Assembly: GCA_045531955.1 (NCBI GenBank)
Contig: JAZSFC010000022.1
Span: 20,902 to 84,901 of the forward strand
Direction of reading: 5' to 3'
Length of the DNA stretch: 64,000 nt
DNA from: SIG299 sp045531955
GTDB taxonomy: Bacteria; Bacillota; Clostridia; Lachnospirales; Lachnospiraceae
Positions 16,526-23,576 of this stretch are shown here, in pieces (positions within the stretch are counted from its first letter, which is position 1; each line of letters begins with the position of its first letter). The notes beneath the pieces are model-generated. The model saw only the letters and a program-made list of their open reading frames with translations. It ran no database searches and had not been told where the DNA came from. Made by a program: the position numbers and the translations under genes.

Positions 16526-18103
16526 TTAAAAGTCCATCCTGGACATAACATGGATGTCCTCAGGGAAAAATGTCAGGCCGACCTCCTGACCAACCTCGGA
16601 GTAGTCCGTAGTATGAATCTTAAATTCGCGACCGGTGGTCCAGAAGGTAATCTTATACACACCTTCCTTTACGTTTTCCGGCTCGAAATCGTAATCTACA
16701 CTGATGTCAATGCTCTGGTTTTCATCACTGAGCTTCCAGCCCTGCGCATTTGCCCAGGTCATAATATCTACATCCAGAGTCTGGGACTCACGGATTTCAT
16801 CAACGGTAGTGAAGAAATTGAAGGCCATGATTGCTTCGTTTGCCTTCTCATTCTTAACGAACGGCTGATTCACAACAAATACGGTCCGCTCTACTGCAGT
16901 GCCGTTTGCTGTGGAAAACACTACCGGATAGCTTCCAAGCTCCGGCTTAATATCATATTCAATGTTTGCAATGGAAATATACTCATCGTTCTCGGTACTC
17001 CATGCCATGGCATTGGAACGGGCAATAATTTCCTTGTCATCCAGCTTTTCAACATCTTCCAAATCCACATAGAAATTGCTGGCATTAATCTTTTCCTTAC
17101 CATTTTCACTGGTTACTTCATGGGTGCGGATAACACGCATGTCCACAGTTACACTGGTACCCGGAACGGTTTCTACCATAATCTCATAGTGTACGCCCTT
17201 AAACAGGGTGCTGAGTACTTCACCGGTCATCTTGCCTTTTTCTACCGGCACAATATCAATATCCTCCGGACGGATTACTACATCCACCGGCTCATTTTTC
17301 TTAAATCCATAGTCAACACAGTCGAAAGTAATATCGTCGAAACGCACCTTGTAGTCGTCAAGCATGGTTGCAGGCAGAATATTACTTTCACCAATAAAGT
17401 TAGCAACAAAACGGTTGGCAGGCTCGTTATAAATATCCTCCGGTGTACCAATCTGCTGGATTTCACCGCCGTTCATAACCACAATCTTATCCGACATGGT
17501 AAGGGCTTCTTCCTGGTCATGGGTAACAAAAATAAAGGTAATTCCTACTTCCTGCTGGATACGCTTTAACTCGTACTGCATCTCCTTACGAAGCTTTAAG
17601 TCAAGGGCAGCCAAAGGCTCGTCAAGTAACAGCACCTTCGGTTCATTAACAAGAGCTCTTGCAATGGCAACTCTCTGCTGCTGACCACCGGAAAGCAGGG
17701 TTGTATTCTTATTTTCATAACCCTCCAGGCCAATGAGCTTTAACATCTTCATAACTTTCTGCTCAATAACATCCTTACTCATCTTCTTAAGCTTCAGACC
17801 GAAGGCAATGTTTTCATATACACTTAAATGCGGGAACAGGGCATACTTCTGGAATACAGTATTCAGTTCGCGCTCATATGCCGGTTTATGGCTGATTTCT
17901 TCTCCATTGAAGATAATATTTCCTTCATCTGCCTCTAAAAATCCACCTAATATTCGAAGGAGCGTGGTCTTACCACAACCACTGGGACCAAGCAAGGTCA
18001 CAAATTCATTTTCATAAATATCCAGATTGATACCCTTTAAGGTAATCTGCTTGTCAAAACTTTTCGTAATGTTACGAAATTCAATCAATTTCTTTCGTTC
18101 CAT
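16526..18103 (-). CDS. potA: Polyamine ABC transporter ATPase PotA with Ig-like insert in TOBE domain
   Basis: The 525-residue ATPase energises polyamine uptake. The NBD has Walker A GPSGCGKTT (39-47), signature LSGGQQQR (137-144) and Walker B LLLDEP (158-163). A TOBE domain begins near 240. Typical PotA is about 350-370 residues. Here the second TOBE strand breaks at about 315, and the typical ending (EFKIHTTDYSEVGQEV..., 493-525) resumes after about 175 extra residues. The extra part has two similar Ig/cadherin-like repeats (about 341-405 and 427-489, each with a YD..PE..Y.V.F.T core). ATG 18103 has AAGGAGG 6 bases upstream, so I prefer it to the longer frame. First gene of the operon. An Ig-like insert in a cytoplasmic ATPase is odd. 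Confidence 0.92.
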   Translation of the reverse strand: MERKKLIEFRNITKSFDKQITLKGINLDIYENEFVTLLGPSGCGKTTLLRILGGFLEADEGNIIFNGEEISHKPAYERELNTVFQKYALFPHLSVYENIAFGLKLKKMSKDVIEQKVMKMLKLIGLEGYENKNTTLLSGGQQQRVAIARALVNEPKVLLLDEPLAALDLKLRKEMQYELKRIQQEVGITFIFVTHDQEEALTMSDKIVVMNGGEIQQIGTPEDIYNEPANRFVANFIGESNILPATMLDDYKVRFDDITFDCVDYGFKKNEPVDVVIRPEDIDIVPVEKGKMTGEVLSTLFKGVHYEIMVETVPGTSVTVDMRVIRTHEVTSENGKEKINASNFYVDLEDVEKLDDKEIIARSNAMAWSTENDEYISIANIEYDIKPELGSYPVVFSTANGTAVERTVFVVNQPFVKNEKANEAIMAFNFFTTVDEIRESQTLDVDIMTWANAQGWKLSDENQSIDISVDYDFEPENVKEGVYKITFWTTGREFKIHTTDYSEVGQEVGLTFFPEDIHVMSRMDF

Positions 18104-18240
18104 GTCAAGCCTCCTTGTTTTCACGGAGTGAAAATGCGAGCTCTGCGCGAGCAGAGGTTTTTCCTCCTGGGTTTTCGGGGGATTATTTCCCGTAATTCTA
18201 CAAATCGACGCTTTACTGCAATAAAACAGTAAACAAGATA

Positions 18241-18268
18241 ATTATACATGGTTTTGGGGAGAAATCAA
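18241..18268 (-). promoter_or_regulatory. potABCD promoter and structured leader
   Basis: Minus-strand TTGATT (18268-18263), 16 bases, and TATAAT (18246-18241) form a plausible promoter. The leader of about 130 bases (18104-18234) contains three small hairpins: CTTTACTG...CAGTAAAG, CTCTGC-TCGC-GCAGAG and TTTTCAC-TCC-GTGAAAA just before the ribosome site. I recognise no known riboswitch there. Confidence 0.6.
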
Positions 18269-18279
18269 TATATTTTTTA

Positions 18280-18319
18280 CGAAAGAAAGCCGCAAACTAC
18301 AGCAAAGTGTAATTTGCGG
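18280..18319 (-). terminator. Intrinsic terminator of the 18.3-21.2 kb operon
   Basis: CCGCAAATTACA and TGTAGTTTGCGG pair on the minus strand (18319-18308 with 18301-18290), followed by CTTTCTTTC. It lies 27 bases after the stop at 18346. Confidence 0.8.
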
Positions 18320-18345
18320 GTCTCTTTTGCATCTGATTAATATTT

Positions 18346-18927
18346 TCATACTGTACTTAATAAATTGTGCTGTGTTTCCTGCCTCTTTTTCGCTGTTTCC
18401 AATTGAAACTCTAATTTTTCCTCCTGCCACCATTCCAAGTTGTAATCTTTTTCTTCCATCAAAACACAGCTATCCCGTTCCAACAATTCCTTACCTTGTA
18501 AGAATATGCTTTTCCCACAGCGCAATAGTTCCTCTGTCTCGTTACTCATTTTCAAACAAGAAACAATTTTATCTGCCGTATTACATAGGATGTGCAAGGT
18601 TTCCAAATAGGTATCCCATAGCCTTCTTCTCTTGTCAATGGCAAACAACATACGTTCCAGCCTTTCGTTTACATACGCAAAACCGGCTAAGTTAAACTCA
18701 TACTTCAGTTTAAATTCCTCCATATATATTATCTTAATATCCGAAACTTTTTCTTTTCTATCAAAAACTCCCGGTATCTCTTGTAAAATAAGAAGTAAGC
18801 CTCTCATTTTTTCTTGCTGAATTATCGTTTGCCGTATGATACAATTTAATTTCCCGACTTCTTTTTCGATTTTACTTACCTTCTCTTTTAGCAGGGGATT
18901 TATAATCTGGTAACTCTTTGTGCTCAT
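18346..18927 (-). CDS. Unknown helical protein, last gene of cassette operon
   Basis: I do not recognise this 193-residue protein. It is almost entirely helical with charged heptad-like stretches (about 12-60 and 140-185), few prolines, no signal peptide and no membrane segment. Its size and N-terminal coiled-coil character recall the two larger proteins upstream (18930-19697 and 19901-20686), so it may be a shortened, diverged relative, but no small partner gene precedes it. ATG 18927 has GGGAGG 7 bases upstream; it begins 2 bases after the preceding stop. An operon terminator follows. Any function would be a guess; a structural or complex-forming cytoplasmic role fits the composition. Confidence 0.6.
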   Translation of the reverse strand: MSTKSYQIINPLLKEKVSKIEKEVGKLNCIIRQTIIQQEKMRGLLLILQEIPGVFDRKEKVSDIKIIYMEEFKLKYEFNLAGFAYVNERLERMLFAIDKRRRLWDTYLETLHILCNTADKIVSCLKMSNETEELLRCGKSIFLQGKELLERDSCVLMEEKDYNLEWWQEEKLEFQLETAKKRQETQHNLLSTV

Positions 18928-18929
18928 AA

Positions 18930-19697
18930 CTAATCCTCCCATGCATAGATAAACTCATCATATAACTCATCCTTTGTAAAGAGTGACGGGTTCATTTTCT
19001 CCGTTGGTTCTTTCACTGGGAGAATAGCCACAGCCTCAAGCTTTCCTCGTTCGCAAAGAAGCCGATTCAGTATTTGTAATAACTCTATTCTGTCAAACTT
19101 TGTGTTTTCCTCAGGCTTTTTTTGAAGCAACGGTGCGTACAGCAACTCATCCGATAATTTTTTTACTTGCATTATATGGTAAATGCATTTTTCAAAACGC
19201 TGTTCTGTAGGCCCACCGAAACCACTCACCGCAGGAGTGTACGTTACCTCCATCTCCTCCAGGAAAGAAGTATCCTTGCCCTCTTTATAGTATACTCCGA
19301 GGCCAACAGTCTCAAAATACGAAGATAATAATTCCCATGTAGCAAGGCATTCCCTGAAACTACGTTTCACTTCAATGAGACACCTGTAAAAGCAGTTCAT
19401 CAGTGACGCGTGATTACTAATCGATTCTATGTATTCCTCGTATCTGTCCAGCTCCTGTTCTCCAGGGACAAATAATGAAAGAGGTTCGAACGTGTTCTCT
19501 TTTATAACGATATGAACCGGTGTGATGTTAGAGCAACATGAACTAAGATATGACCTATATTTTTTCACGTAGCCGTACAACGTTTCTCTTAACTGACGGC
19601 AATTTGCAAACTGAATACTTACTTCATAACGTAGACGATTCGCTTTCTGAATCTCTCCGTTTAAAGATACCAACCTATCATTTTTTTCCACTTCCAT
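18930..19697 (-). CDS. Unknown helical protein, large member of cassette 2
   Basis: This 255-residue protein is not recognised. It is cytoplasmic by composition and largely helical. It shares spaced features with the product of 19901-20686: an N-terminal coiled-coil segment with LN..I.K.N, a KKY motif, FEPL followed by a Phe, and a late C-[IL]-Y-x-I-[ML] helix ending in .PL[LI]. This weak but ordered resemblance and the shared small partner gene (19713-19889 here, 20706-20888 there) indicate a duplicated two-gene cassette. ATG 19697 follows GAGGAAGG. It starts 15 bases after the small gene stop. Cysteines are relatively frequent in the first half. Confidence 0.6.
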   Translation of the reverse strand: MEVEKNDRLVSLNGEIQKANRLRYEVSIQFANCRQLRETLYGYVKKYRSYLSSCCSNITPVHIVIKENTFEPLSLFVPGEQELDRYEEYIESISNHASLMNCFYRCLIEVKRSFRECLATWELLSSYFETVGLGVYYKEGKDTSFLEEMEVTYTPAVSGFGGPTEQRFEKCIYHIMQVKKLSDELLYAPLLQKKPEENTKFDRIELLQILNRLLCERGKLEAVAILPVKEPTEKMNPSLFTKDELYDEFIYAWED

Positions 19698-19712
19698 ACC
19701 TTCCTCTCTTTC

Positions 19713-19889
19713 TTAACCCAGAAGGACTGCAGTATGACCGGTCCGTAAATCTTCAACACTTAATACTCTGCCATCAGGCCCATACTCCCAACAATACCGG
19801 AGCTCCTTGATAATAAACAGATGATTGTCACGTTCTTCCAGCCGAAAGTGTCCATGGTTACGGTTATTGATAATTTTCATTTTCTCCAT
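19713..19889 (-). CDS. Small beta-rich protein, small member of cassette 2
   Basis: A 58-codon gene with AGGAGG before ATG 19889, 11 bases after the preceding stop. The product is clearly homologous to that of 20706-20888: both share K-I-I-x-x-R-x-x-G-H-[FY]-x-L, then K-x-L-R-[FY], and finally G-x-V-x-x-[VI]-E-D-x-x-T-G. Predicted beta strands and a small size suggest a compact domain that may pair with the large protein encoded next. Function unknown. The homology to its twin is the main evidence that this short gene is real. Confidence 0.72.
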   Translation of the reverse strand: MEKMKIINNRNHGHFRLEERDNHLFIIKELRYCWEYGPDGRVLSVEDLRTGHTAVLLG

Positions 19890-19900
19890 GTTGTTCCTCC

Positions 19901-20686
19901 TTATACTCCAAGCTGAGACAACGTTTCAAATAAATTAATATTCTCAGACTCCTTTGTTCCTTTTAGCTCTTCATAGCACAACGTCCTAAGCATAGAGCCA
20001 TCATTCCGTTCCTTTACAAATTTCGCATATATTCTCTTCATTTCCGCACAATCTTCTCTGGCAATGTTAATCGTCGGCTTTGTAATTAAGGGAGAGGCTG
20101 CCAGTTCTCTCGCAGACATCAGTATCCGGTACAAACAGGCCACATGCCGTTCGTGCTTCTGTTCTATAATGGGTTCGAATTTGGTATTTCTCAGTCCATA
20201 ATAGAACTGTACTTTCTCAAGATCAGACTGCCTTTGATAACAACGAAACAGAGAAACACACTCGTAATATGCATCCATGATGTCAAGTTCCGGGAAGGCA
20301 AGAGTCTCTACCGTCCATTTTGTCTCCTCCCAACAAAGAAAAGCCAGATTTACCAATGCCGCCTTTAATTTTAATGCCTCTTCCAGTTTTTCTGCTTCTT
20401 GCAAACAATCTGCCTCAGAGCCCCAACCATTGAATGTCAGAAATTCCAGCGGTTCAAATTCCATTCTAGGCAGCATTCTTTTTTCTTCCAATTCAAGAAT
20501 TTGCTCTGTATCCAGGTACTTTTTTAACTTCTCTTCCAACAGGTCAAGTTGGACAGCAACAGATTTACTGAGCTTGTTTGTTTCAGAAATTCGAGCATTT
20601 GTCTTTGCCAGAATGGTGTTCAATTCCCATACTTTCGTTTTCATATGCTCTGCATCGGCGGAATATGTTTTTCTTAAACTCTCCAT
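19901..20686 (-). CDS. Unknown helical protein, large member of cassette 1
   Basis: The 261-residue product is unrecognised. Residues about 10-75 are a strong coiled coil (LEEEKLKKYL-like heptads). FEPLEFLTFNGWG follows at about 77-89, then mixed helices. A late helix (ACLYRILMSARELAASPLI) resembles one in the cassette 2 protein. No signal peptide or membrane helix. ATG 20686 has AAAAGGAGG about 12 bases upstream, slightly far. The gene follows its small partner by 19 bases. Within the operon it is likely to act with that small protein; any link to the zinc protein at the operon start is inference. Confidence 0.62.
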   Translation of the reverse strand: MESLRKTYSADAEHMKTKVWELNTILAKTNARISETNKLSKSVAVQLDLLEEKLKKYLDTEQILELEEKRMLPRMEFEPLEFLTFNGWGSEADCLQEAEKLEEALKLKAALVNLAFLCWEETKWTVETLAFPELDIMDAYYECVSLFRCYQRQSDLEKVQFYYGLRNTKFEPIIEQKHERHVACLYRILMSARELAASPLITKPTINIAREDCAEMKRIYAKFVKERNDGSMLRTLCYEELKGTKESENINLFETLSQLGV

Positions 20687-20705
20687 GCTTTTTCTTAGCC
20701 TCCTT

Positions 20706-20888
20706 TTAATTATTTCTCATGTCAAATGTTCTCCCGGTCACTGCATCCTCTATACAAACGATGCCTTCTGTTGATAAAGTGAATCTAAATCTTAAATTTT
20801 TCTCCACCAATAAAGTGTTGCCATCATCTGAATTTTCCAACAGGGAGTAATGCCCTTCTGGGCGTGTGATAATTATCTTTTTGTTCAT
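20706..20888 (-). CDS. Small beta-rich protein, small member of cassette 1
   Basis: This 60-codon gene has GGAGG 9 bases before ATG 20888. The product aligns along its length with the 58-residue protein of 19713-19889 (shared KII..R..GH[YF].L and V..[VI]ED..TG[RH]T). It has no Cys, no signal peptide and alternating hydrophobic residues expected of beta strands. Family not recognised. Conservation between the two copies at protein level, with poor similarity in DNA, suggests both are under selection. Confidence 0.72.
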   Translation of the reverse strand: MNKKIIITRPEGHYSLLENSDDGNTLLVEKNLRFRFTLSTEGIVCIEDAVTGRTFDMRNN

Positions 20889-20904
20889 GAATTGTTACCT
20901 CCTT

Positions 20905-21201
20905 TTATTCCTCATATAAATAACCTCTGCCTTTACATTCGGGACAAAGAATAATACCTGTTCCTCCACAAGCATAGCAATCAAAATCTGCCCACTCCGG
21001 TCCCGGCCCCATATCGCCGGTGCAATCACACTCTACTTTTCCGCCAGTACACCACCAACAGGGAATAATCTGCTTCATATGGACGCCTTCTTCGTCTTCA
21101 TAATACAGGTCTTCATCATCCTCCATGTTATAACCAGCATATTCGTCTACCATTTCCTCTTCTTCACCTTCTTCATAAAAGTTTCTGATATTAATTCTCA
21201 T
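20905..21201 (-). CDS. DnaJ-type cysteine-rich zinc protein, first gene of cassette operon
   Basis: The 98-residue protein has a very acidic N-terminal half (many Glu/Asp/Tyr). The C-terminal half carries CWWCTGG, a C-D-C-T-G-D half motif, CYACGGTG and CPECKGRG. This is the repeated CxxCxGxG pattern of the DnaJ/Hsp40 zinc domain, here without a J domain. Such stand-alone domains bind zinc and can bind unfolded or partner proteins. ATG 21201 follows GGAGG by 6 bases. It leads the operon that also contains the two large+small cassettes; the promoter with a palindromic operator lies at 21403-21435. It could be a chaperone for the cassette proteins, but that is inference. Confidence 0.75.
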   Translation of the reverse strand: MRINIRNFYEEGEEEEMVDEYAGYNMEDDEDLYYEDEEGVHMKQIIPCWWCTGGKVECDCTGDMGPGPEWADFDCYACGGTGIILCPECKGRGYLYEE

Positions 21202-21402
21202 AAAAAACCTCCTTTTATTTATAACACCTTACACTGTAGCTATATTATCAATTTTCGCTTCCTGCATCTTAAAAACTATGTAGAAAATCACCCACAACTA
21301 ACAATGTTCATCCTCTTCTTTCAGTACTGCACTTAAGCAATCAATCCACTGTAATAGGTAATTGATATTTAACATCCTTTCTCTCTACAATTTATTGTAT
21401 AC

Positions 21403-21435
21403 TTGAAGCTTACCATAAGCTTCAATATTTGTCAA
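21403..21435 (-). promoter_or_regulatory. Candidate promoter with palindromic operator for cassette operon
   Basis: Within the gene-free stretch 21202-21640, TTGAAGCTTA (21403-21412) and TAAGCTTCAA (21416-21425) form a perfect 10-bp inverted repeat around CCA. A consensus minus-strand TTGACA lies at 21435-21430, and 17 bases on is TAAGCT, a poor -10 box inside the palindrome. A repressor on the repeat would block this promoter. The HTH protein encoded at 21641-22348 is the obvious candidate. The leader is about 200 bases and otherwise featureless; another small inverted repeat (ACCGTA...TACGGT) lies near 21514-21540. Confidence 0.5.
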
Positions 21436-21562
21436 CTATTTTAACTTATATTCTGCTTACTTTGTTTGATTTACTTTCTTGGGTTACTTCTTTTAAGTTA
21501 CCAAATTTTTATTACCGTATTTCATTATTATATACGGTTCTCTTTTACGCACTTTCCATACA

Positions 21563-21606
21563 TAAAAAAGATGCATTTAGTTCAAACCACTAAATGCATC
21601 TTTTTC
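21563..21606. terminator. Bidirectional-looking terminator after HTH regulator gene
   Basis: GATGCATTTAGT (21570-21581) pairs perfectly with ACTAAATGCATC (21589-21600). Six T residues follow on the minus strand and five on the plus strand. It ends the regulator operon read on the minus strand, 35 bases after the stop at 21641. Confidence 0.85.
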
Positions 21607-21640
21607 TCTTGTTATTTTTTTAATTTTCTTTAGCTGAAAT

Positions 21641-22348
21641 CTATTTTGTTCTTAACAATATACTGTCTACCAGTTCTGATGTCCGGTTTGTCAGCTCTGC
21701 TTTCAACGTTCTAGTATGTTCTTCAAGTACCTCTCGTGCGATTTCATTTTTTATTTTTATAACATAATTTAATGGATAATTAAATTCTTCCGCTATTTTT
21801 TTCACACTCCAGTCTTTACTAAGTACCCTAATAATTTTCTCATCTCTTTCACTGGCAATTTTATCTTCTTCACTGTCGTCCTGTAATTCCTCCTGATATC
21901 GCTTATACCATTCTCCTTGCTCGTAATCCGAGATTCCAAAGTCCAAACCGCCAATTATCTCCAACCGTTCTTTATCACGCTCTTCCTCATTCTCTTTTCT
22001 TGACTCATTATTTAAATGATCCATTAAAAGCATGAATTTATCCATAATTTCAGCCTGCTCTGCAACAGAAACATACATATAGCCATCAAACAATCGTAAA
22101 GCCTCTCGCAACGCCATTCTATTGTTTTTTTTGCTTTCATAATCCAAAAACTGACGAATTGCAATATAGAGCATAAGATTGATTTCTGCATCTTTAACAC
22201 CAGATTCATACTTACTAATACTCTGCTTTGTAATTCCGGCCACTTTTAGTCCAAATGTTTCACCACTGAGATTACACAACTTTCGAAACATCTCTAGATA
22301 AGTCTGCAATAACAATCGTTCTTGCCTTATCAATTTATCCGTTCTCAC
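21641..22348 (-). CDS. HTH (XRE-type) regulator next to cassette operon
   Basis: The 235-residue protein has an XRE-like helix-turn-helix (about 15-60; LCNLSGETFGLKVAGITKQSISKYESG in parts) and a predicted second HTH near its C-terminus (about 170-200; DWSVKKIAEEFNYPLNYVIKIK). A charged helical linker lies between. I chose GTG 22348 because AGAGGT is 7 bases upstream; ATG 22393 in the same frame has only a weak GAGA site. It lies directly upstream of the cassette operon and its palindromic operator and is separated from it by a terminator, so it probably regulates that operon. Co-transcribed with the small membrane protein gene upstream (98-base gap). Confidence 0.68.
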   Translation of the reverse strand: MRTDKLIRQERLLLQTYLEMFRKLCNLSGETFGLKVAGITKQSISKYESGVKDAEINLMLYIAIRQFLDYESKKNNRMALREALRLFDGYMYVSVAEQAEIMDKFMLLMDHLNNESRKENEEERDKERLEIIGGLDFGISDYEQGEWYKRYQEELQDDSEEDKIASERDEKIIRVLSKDWSVKKIAEEFNYPLNYVIKIKNEIAREVLEEHTRTLKAELTNRTSELVDSILLRTK

Positions 22349-22446
22349 TTTGATACCTCTTTTCACAAATTTAATTCCTGCTTTATTCACCATTTATCTC
22401 AAAAACAGTTGTATATTTATCCAATCAGTCTTTTCCATTCTGTCCA

Positions 22447-22866
22447 TTATCGTTCAGACGAAAACACAACTCCCAGACCTATAACTCCCAAAACACCCAA
22501 GCATAGACTGTATATCTTATTTTCTGTATCTTTTTTCATCATCATTTCCGTTAACTCCTGCATTTCTTCACGTATCTTTTGTTTTCTTCTCCATAGTCTT
22601 GTCTTGCTGAGTTCTCTTTCCAGATTGTCAATCCTTTTTAGGCAAATATCATAGCAATCACTATAGCTTCTTCTATTCTCAGCTAAAAACACTCTGAATA
22701 TTTCCAAAATCAAACAAGGATTTTTATCTACAATTTCCTCACGCACTTCTTTATTCACTATAGGTAATAACTTCCCTACTTCGTCACTCTTACATGCTGG
22801 AATATTGTCCAACTCTGATACGCCCAATTTCTTACAAGCCTCTTCTTTTGTCAAATTTTTAGCCAT
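22447..22866 (-). CDS. Unknown small protein with C-terminal membrane helix
   Basis: This 139-residue protein is not recognised. The first 100 residues are polar and helical with a coiled-coil-like part (ERELSKTRLWRRKQKI). Residues about 118-135 are hydrophobic (YSLCLGVLGVIGLGVVF), predicting a single tail anchor with the bulk in the cytoplasm. ATG 22866 stands 7 bases after GGAGGTG; the frame extends two codons further to a GTG that is less likely. A perfect consensus promoter precedes it. It shares an mRNA with the HTH regulator, so it may be a membrane-linked sensor or anchor for the system. Confidence 0.6.
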   Translation of the reverse strand: MAKNLTKEEACKKLGVSELDNIPACKSDEVGKLLPIVNKEVREEIVDKNPCLILEIFRVFLAENRRSYSDCYDICLKRIDNLERELSKTRLWRRKQKIREEMQELTEMMMKKDTENKIYSLCLGVLGVIGLGVVFSSER

Positions 22867-22889
22867 ATTCACACCTCCTTTTTATTCTT

Positions 22890-22917
22890 ATTATACCATG
22901 TCTCTCCTTTTTGTCAA
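22890..22917 (-). promoter_or_regulatory. Consensus promoter of small membrane protein / HTH regulator
   Basis: Minus-strand TTGACA (22917-22912), 16 bases, TATAAT (22895-22890): both boxes are exact. The start is near 22883, 17 bases before the ATG of 22447-22866. Confidence 0.85.
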
Positions 22918-22996
22918 TTTTTCATGTCAACTTTATATATGCGCTTTTGTATACATTTCCGGTCGTTTCCGGGATCCATCTAAAAGTCACGGTCGC

Positions 22997-23035
22997 AACA
23001 CGGTAGTTTTCTAAAAAGCAGAAAACCACCGTGTT
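22997..23035. repeat. 16-bp hairpin flanking the large palindrome
   Basis: AACACGGTAGTTTTCT (22997-23012) and AGAAAACCACCGTGTT (23020-23035) pair at 15 of 16 positions around 7 bases. No T-run follows on either strand. It sits just outside the 463-base palindrome, upstream of the promoter at 22890-22917. Function unknown. Confidence 0.6.
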
Positions 23036-23075
23036 GAGGCTGAGCGCACTAAGCGAAACGGTTGTCGTTTGGGAC

Positions 23076-23538
23076 GGATTGCAGACCTCTGGCAGGTCCT
23101 CTTATGCTTTTCGTTCCGGAATTCTTTGAGGGACGTTCGTAAGTTAGCGGAGGGTTCCAAGAGGTTTGTCACAGGAGGTATGGATGCCGCCGGTGTTTTA
23201 GCTATTTGTTTGAGGTTGCGAAAAATAAAGGCTTTCGCTGAAGTTAGTTGCCGATTAAAGTGCAACGCACTTTATAAAAAGGGTAGTAATGGCGTCTCTG
23301 GACAAACATGTTTGTCCGAGAGCGCCTTCACTACCCTTTTGTAAAAGCGTCCCTTGGACGCTTCGGCAACTAACTTTTATATAAACTCCCACTTCCCGCA
23401 ACCGAGTTATAGTAAAACACCGGCGGCATCCATTAATCACCTTTGTGACAGACCGATTGGCGAAACTCTCCTTCTAACTTTAAGAGTCCCGAAAAGAACC
23501 CGGAACGAAAAAAAGAGGACTGCAGGGGTCTGCAATCC
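23076..23538. repeat. 463-base imperfect palindrome (element A) downstream of rplL
   Basis: This fills most of the gene-free stretch 22867-23576. Paired arms can be followed from GGATTGCAGACC (23076-23087)/GGTCTGCAATCC (23527-23538) inward. Next come CGTTCCGG/CCGGAACG, AAGTTAG.GGAG/CTCC.CTAACTT, GGATGCCGCCGGTG/ its complement, GGTTGCG/CGCAACC and AAGTTAGTTGCCG/CGGCAACTAACTT. The centre is GGACAAACATGTTTGTCC (23300-23317). Two extra hairpins (AAAGTGC-aac-GCACTTT and AAGCGTCC-ctt-GGACGCTT) flank the central stem symmetrically, giving a four-way-junction shape. The outer right arm contains the rplL terminator. Frames of 60-90 codons within it are by-products of the symmetry. Element B at 59981-60456 has the same plan. 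Confidence 0.8.
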
Positions 23539-23540
23539 TC
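23507..23540 (-). terminator. Intrinsic terminator of rplJL
   Basis: On the minus strand GAGGATTGCAG and CTGCAGTCCTC pair around ACCC and are followed by seven T residues (23514-23508). It lies 37 bases after the rplL stop, so rplJL transcription is expected to stop here and not run on to rpoB. Confidence 0.9.
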
Positions 23541-23576
23541 TCTAATGTTCTGCTTAGTTCTAAACAGGTAACAAGA

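Noticed and set aside
16550..17569. 339-codon frame antisense to potA
   Set aside because: Lies wholly opposite a certain gene; composition is that of a shadow frame and no ribosome site was found.
18104..18240. Polyamine-responsive riboswitch in the potABCD leader
   Set aside because: Three small independent hairpins are seen, but no recognised riboswitch class and no terminator/antiterminator pair.
23069..23545. Several open frames of 60-90 codons on both strands inside palindrome A, and up to 155 codons in palindrome B (60040-60507)
   Set aside because: They mirror each other because the DNA is symmetrical, lack ribosome sites, and the translations have no protein-like character.
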